This document shows positions 9,501 through 10,841 of a stretch of 10,841 bases of DNA, piece after piece. The translations under genes were made by a program, and so were the position numbers. The first letter of the stretch is position 1. Every line of letters begins with the position of its first letter. The stretch covers positions 1 to 10,841 of the forward strand of contig JAEZHY010000256.1 of assembly GCA_023416335.1 (NCBI GenBank), given 5' to 3'. The notes beneath the pieces were generated by a model. It was not told the DNA's origin. It was given only the letters and a program-made list of their open reading frames with translations, and did not search any database. Source of the DNA: Pseudomonadota bacterium. GTDB taxonomy: Bacteria; Desulfobacterota; Syntrophobacteria; Syntrophobacterales; Syntrophobacteraceae.

Positions 9501-9632
9501 TCAACAGGGCTTTTTCAGCACAGCAACGACAGGGATCCAGCACGTGGGAGCATCTCGCCGGGAGGATGCCATAACTTCAGTGCGCCAGGACTCTGCTTGC
9601 TGCATCTCGTGTAAATTGCCGATGATGCGCAT
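9501..9632 (-). pseudogene. Possible panC 5' remnant or short leader ORF upstream of panD, 43 codons
   Basis: An ATG at 9632 has AAGGAG 5 nt upstream, a good ribosome binding site. The first 17 residues (MRIIGNLHEMQQAESWR) resemble the N-terminus of pantothenate synthetase (MxIIxxxxEMQxxxxxxR), which normally sits just upstream of panD. After that the match stops. The ATP-binding VPTMGxLHxGH segment expected next is absent, and the frame ends at TGA after 43 codons. The stop is 51 nt before the panD start. Downstream, another minus frame reads a Cys-rich stretch ([14 protein letters not shown]) that runs into panD without a start. The options are a panC gene reduced to its 5' end, a translated leader peptide, or chance. 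The PanC likeness rests on memory of family N-termini. Confidence 0.35.
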
Positions 9633-10047
9633 CAGCTCTCCTTATGTTTTGTAAACAAGAGGTTCCGGTACTTGCCGGAATTCCGTGATCGTCCCGGTCC
9701 GAGCGGATCCGGGCAGCAACAAACTTTAAAACCAGTCCCTACCAAAAAAATCAAATATTTGTCAAGCCTTATGTCACCCGGCATTATCGCATGCCTGCGT
9801 GGACGTTTCAATCAACGCCCCCTCAAATGTCGAAATTGGAAGGAAAAACCGGAATTCGGCTCTCACATGCGACCGTCTATATTCACTCTATTTTCCAATC
9901 GACCGCGCCTTTTCTTCGTTTCCGCCGGATTACGTTTATCTTCGCCGGCTATCGATTTTTTTCCTTCCAAACCGCTGCAATCTCATTTTATACTCCTCCG
10001 CCGTGATAAATCAGGTCAATATCACCTACAGGTAAAAGGGAAATCCA
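9633..10047. other. Divergent intergenic region between panD unit (-) and the MsbA-like gene (+)
   Basis: About 415 bp without a supported gene. The panD side holds a TTGACA and two small GC hairpins (TTCCGG 9663-9668 / CCGGAA 9675-9680; CCCGG / CCGGG around 9693-9712), probably in the 5' leader. The msbA side is pyrimidine-rich and has TATACT at 9989-9994 as a possible -10, with only a weak -35-like TTCCAA at 9965-9970. Plus-strand open frames starting at 9672, 9791 and 9799 lack ribosome binding sites and protein-like composition. Confidence 0.5.
9736..9765 (-). promoter_or_regulatory. Candidate promoter for the panD unit
   Basis: A perfect TTGACA on the minus strand (9765-9760) is followed by an AT-rich 18-bp spacer with a run of seven T. 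The -10 position TAGGGA (9741-9736) is poor. It lies about 100 bp upstream of the ribosome binding site of the short upstream frame, which leaves room for a structured leader. Confidence 0.3.
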
Positions 10048-10841
10048 ATGGAGTTATACCAGCGACTGCTCAAGCTGGTCTGGCCTTACTGGAGGCAGAT
10101 CGGTTTGGCAATGTTATGCATGATCGGAGTAGCTGCCTCCACCGCAGCAGGCGTGTATCTCATCCAACCCGTACTGGATAACATATTCATCGAAAAAAAG
10201 TTGGAGATGCTGAAGCTGCTCTCCGTAGCAGTTTTTGTGGTGTTCGGCTTAAAATCCGTATGTCTTTGCGGAAATGCCTACCTCATGAGTAGCGTCAGCC
10301 AGCGAATTATCACTGCTTTCAGAGAGAACCTATATAATCATATCCAGAGCCTGCCGCTACCCTACCTCGACCAGGCGCAAACAGGCAACCTGATGTCCAG
10401 AATACTCAATGATGTCGGCGCGGTACAGTCCGCACTTTCCGATTCCGTGACCGGCACCATCAAGGAATCGTTCAGTATAATTTTTCTGCTCGGGGTCGTT
10501 TTCTACCGCGACTGGCAACTGGCACTCGCGGGCAGCATCATTTTGCCTTTTGCTTTCTTTCCCCTGTTCAAGTTCGGCAAGATTCTCCGCAAAACCGGCT
10601 CGCAATCACAGTATACACTGGCCGATCTCTGTGTCGTAATGCATGAAACCATTGCGGGCAACCGCATAGTCAAGGCTTTCAGCATGGAGGAACATGAGAA
10701 GAGGCGCTTTCGGGCAGAAAATCAGAAGCTCTTGAAATATACGATGAAAGCGGTCCTTTTCCGAGCCCTGAGCAGTTCGGTCATGGAGTTCGTCGGCGGC
10801 CTCGGGGTCGTTTTCGTCATTTCCTACGGCGGGTACAAGGT
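10048..10841 (+). CDS. MsbA-like ABC exporter, N-terminal membrane domain; 3' end beyond the window
   Basis: The open 264 codons cover the type-IV (ABC exporter) membrane domain only; the ATP-binding domain would lie to the right of the window. Hydrophobic spans are visible at about 17-40, 57-80, 142-152 with 157-173, and 245-260. Family hallmarks are SQRIITAFRENLYNHIQSLP (84-103), LPYLDQAQTGNLMSRILNDV (104-123, the coupling region) and HETIAGNRIVKAF (199-211). These fit the lipid A flippase MsbA and close relatives, which move lipid A core or other amphipathic substrates across the inner membrane. Without the second half or its neighbours the substrate is not certain, so I withhold the gene symbol. 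The start is supported by AAAGGG about 8 nt before the ATG. It is transcribed away from panD. Confidence 0.92.
   Translation, partial: MELYQRLLKLVWPYWRQIGLAMLCMIGVAASTAAGVYLIQPVLDNIFIEKKLEMLKLLSVAVFVVFGLKSVCLCGNAYLMSSVSQRIITAFRENLYNHIQSLPLPYLDQAQTGNLMSRILNDVGAVQSALSDSVTGTIKESFSIIFLLGVVFYRDWQLALAGSIILPFAFFPLFKFGKILRKTGSQSQYTLADLCVVMHETIAGNRIVKAFSMEEHEKRRFRAENQKLLKYTMKAVLFRALSSSVMEFVGGLGVVFVISYGGYK

Noticed and set aside
9804..9823. GTTTCAATCAACGCCCCC, reminiscent of a CRISPR type I repeat end
   Set aside because: It is a single copy: no second repeat, spacer periodicity or cas gene is present in the window.
9672..10181. A 169-codon plus-strand frame running into the MsbA-like gene
   Set aside because: It has no ribosome binding site, a low-complexity composition, and overlaps the well-supported exporter start by more than 130 bp in another frame.

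Overview
The window reads as a chromosomal segment of a moderately GC-rich Gram-negative bacterium. The best fit is a Desulfobacterota (former Deltaproteobacteria) lineage, perhaps near Syntrophobacterales. The grounds are an MltA lipoprotein, an MsbA-type exporter, a short archaeal/Thermotoga-like AhcY next to MetK, and the general codon style. The assignment is inferred; no rRNA or tRNA is present to fix it.

Layout, left to right. 1-1746 (-): the N-terminal two thirds of a secreted two-lobed M16 zinc protease, cut by the window edge. 1862-4090 (-): a two-gene unit of an SF2 helicase-like ATPase with eroded motifs III and VI, followed 57 bp later by an ATP-grasp-like protein with substituted key residues. 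4413-4724 (+): a small helical protein of unknown function, divergent from the helicase. 5058-6272 (-): the lytic transglycosylase lipoprotein MltA, with one copy of a non-coding repeat element on each side (about 4804-4926 and 6301-6415). 6437-9449 (-): the core-metabolism block panD, metK, ahcY, in transcription order, with a strong intrinsic terminator between metK and ahcY. Upstream of panD, at 9501-9632, is a 43-codon frame with a good ribosome binding site whose first 17 residues resemble the start of PanC. 10048-10841 (+): the start of an MsbA-like ABC exporter, cut by the right edge.

How the genes fit together. MetK makes S-adenosylmethionine, and AhcY removes the S-adenosylhomocysteine left by methyl transfer, so the pair forms the core of the methyl cycle. 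PanD supplies beta-alanine for pantothenate and CoA. MltA trims peptidoglycan at the outer membrane. The MsbA-like protein probably exports lipid A precursor or another hydrophobic substrate.

The least ordinary parts are the helicase-like/ATP-grasp-like pair and the repeat element that brackets mltA. No CRISPR array, transposase, integrase, phage gene or RNA gene was found.
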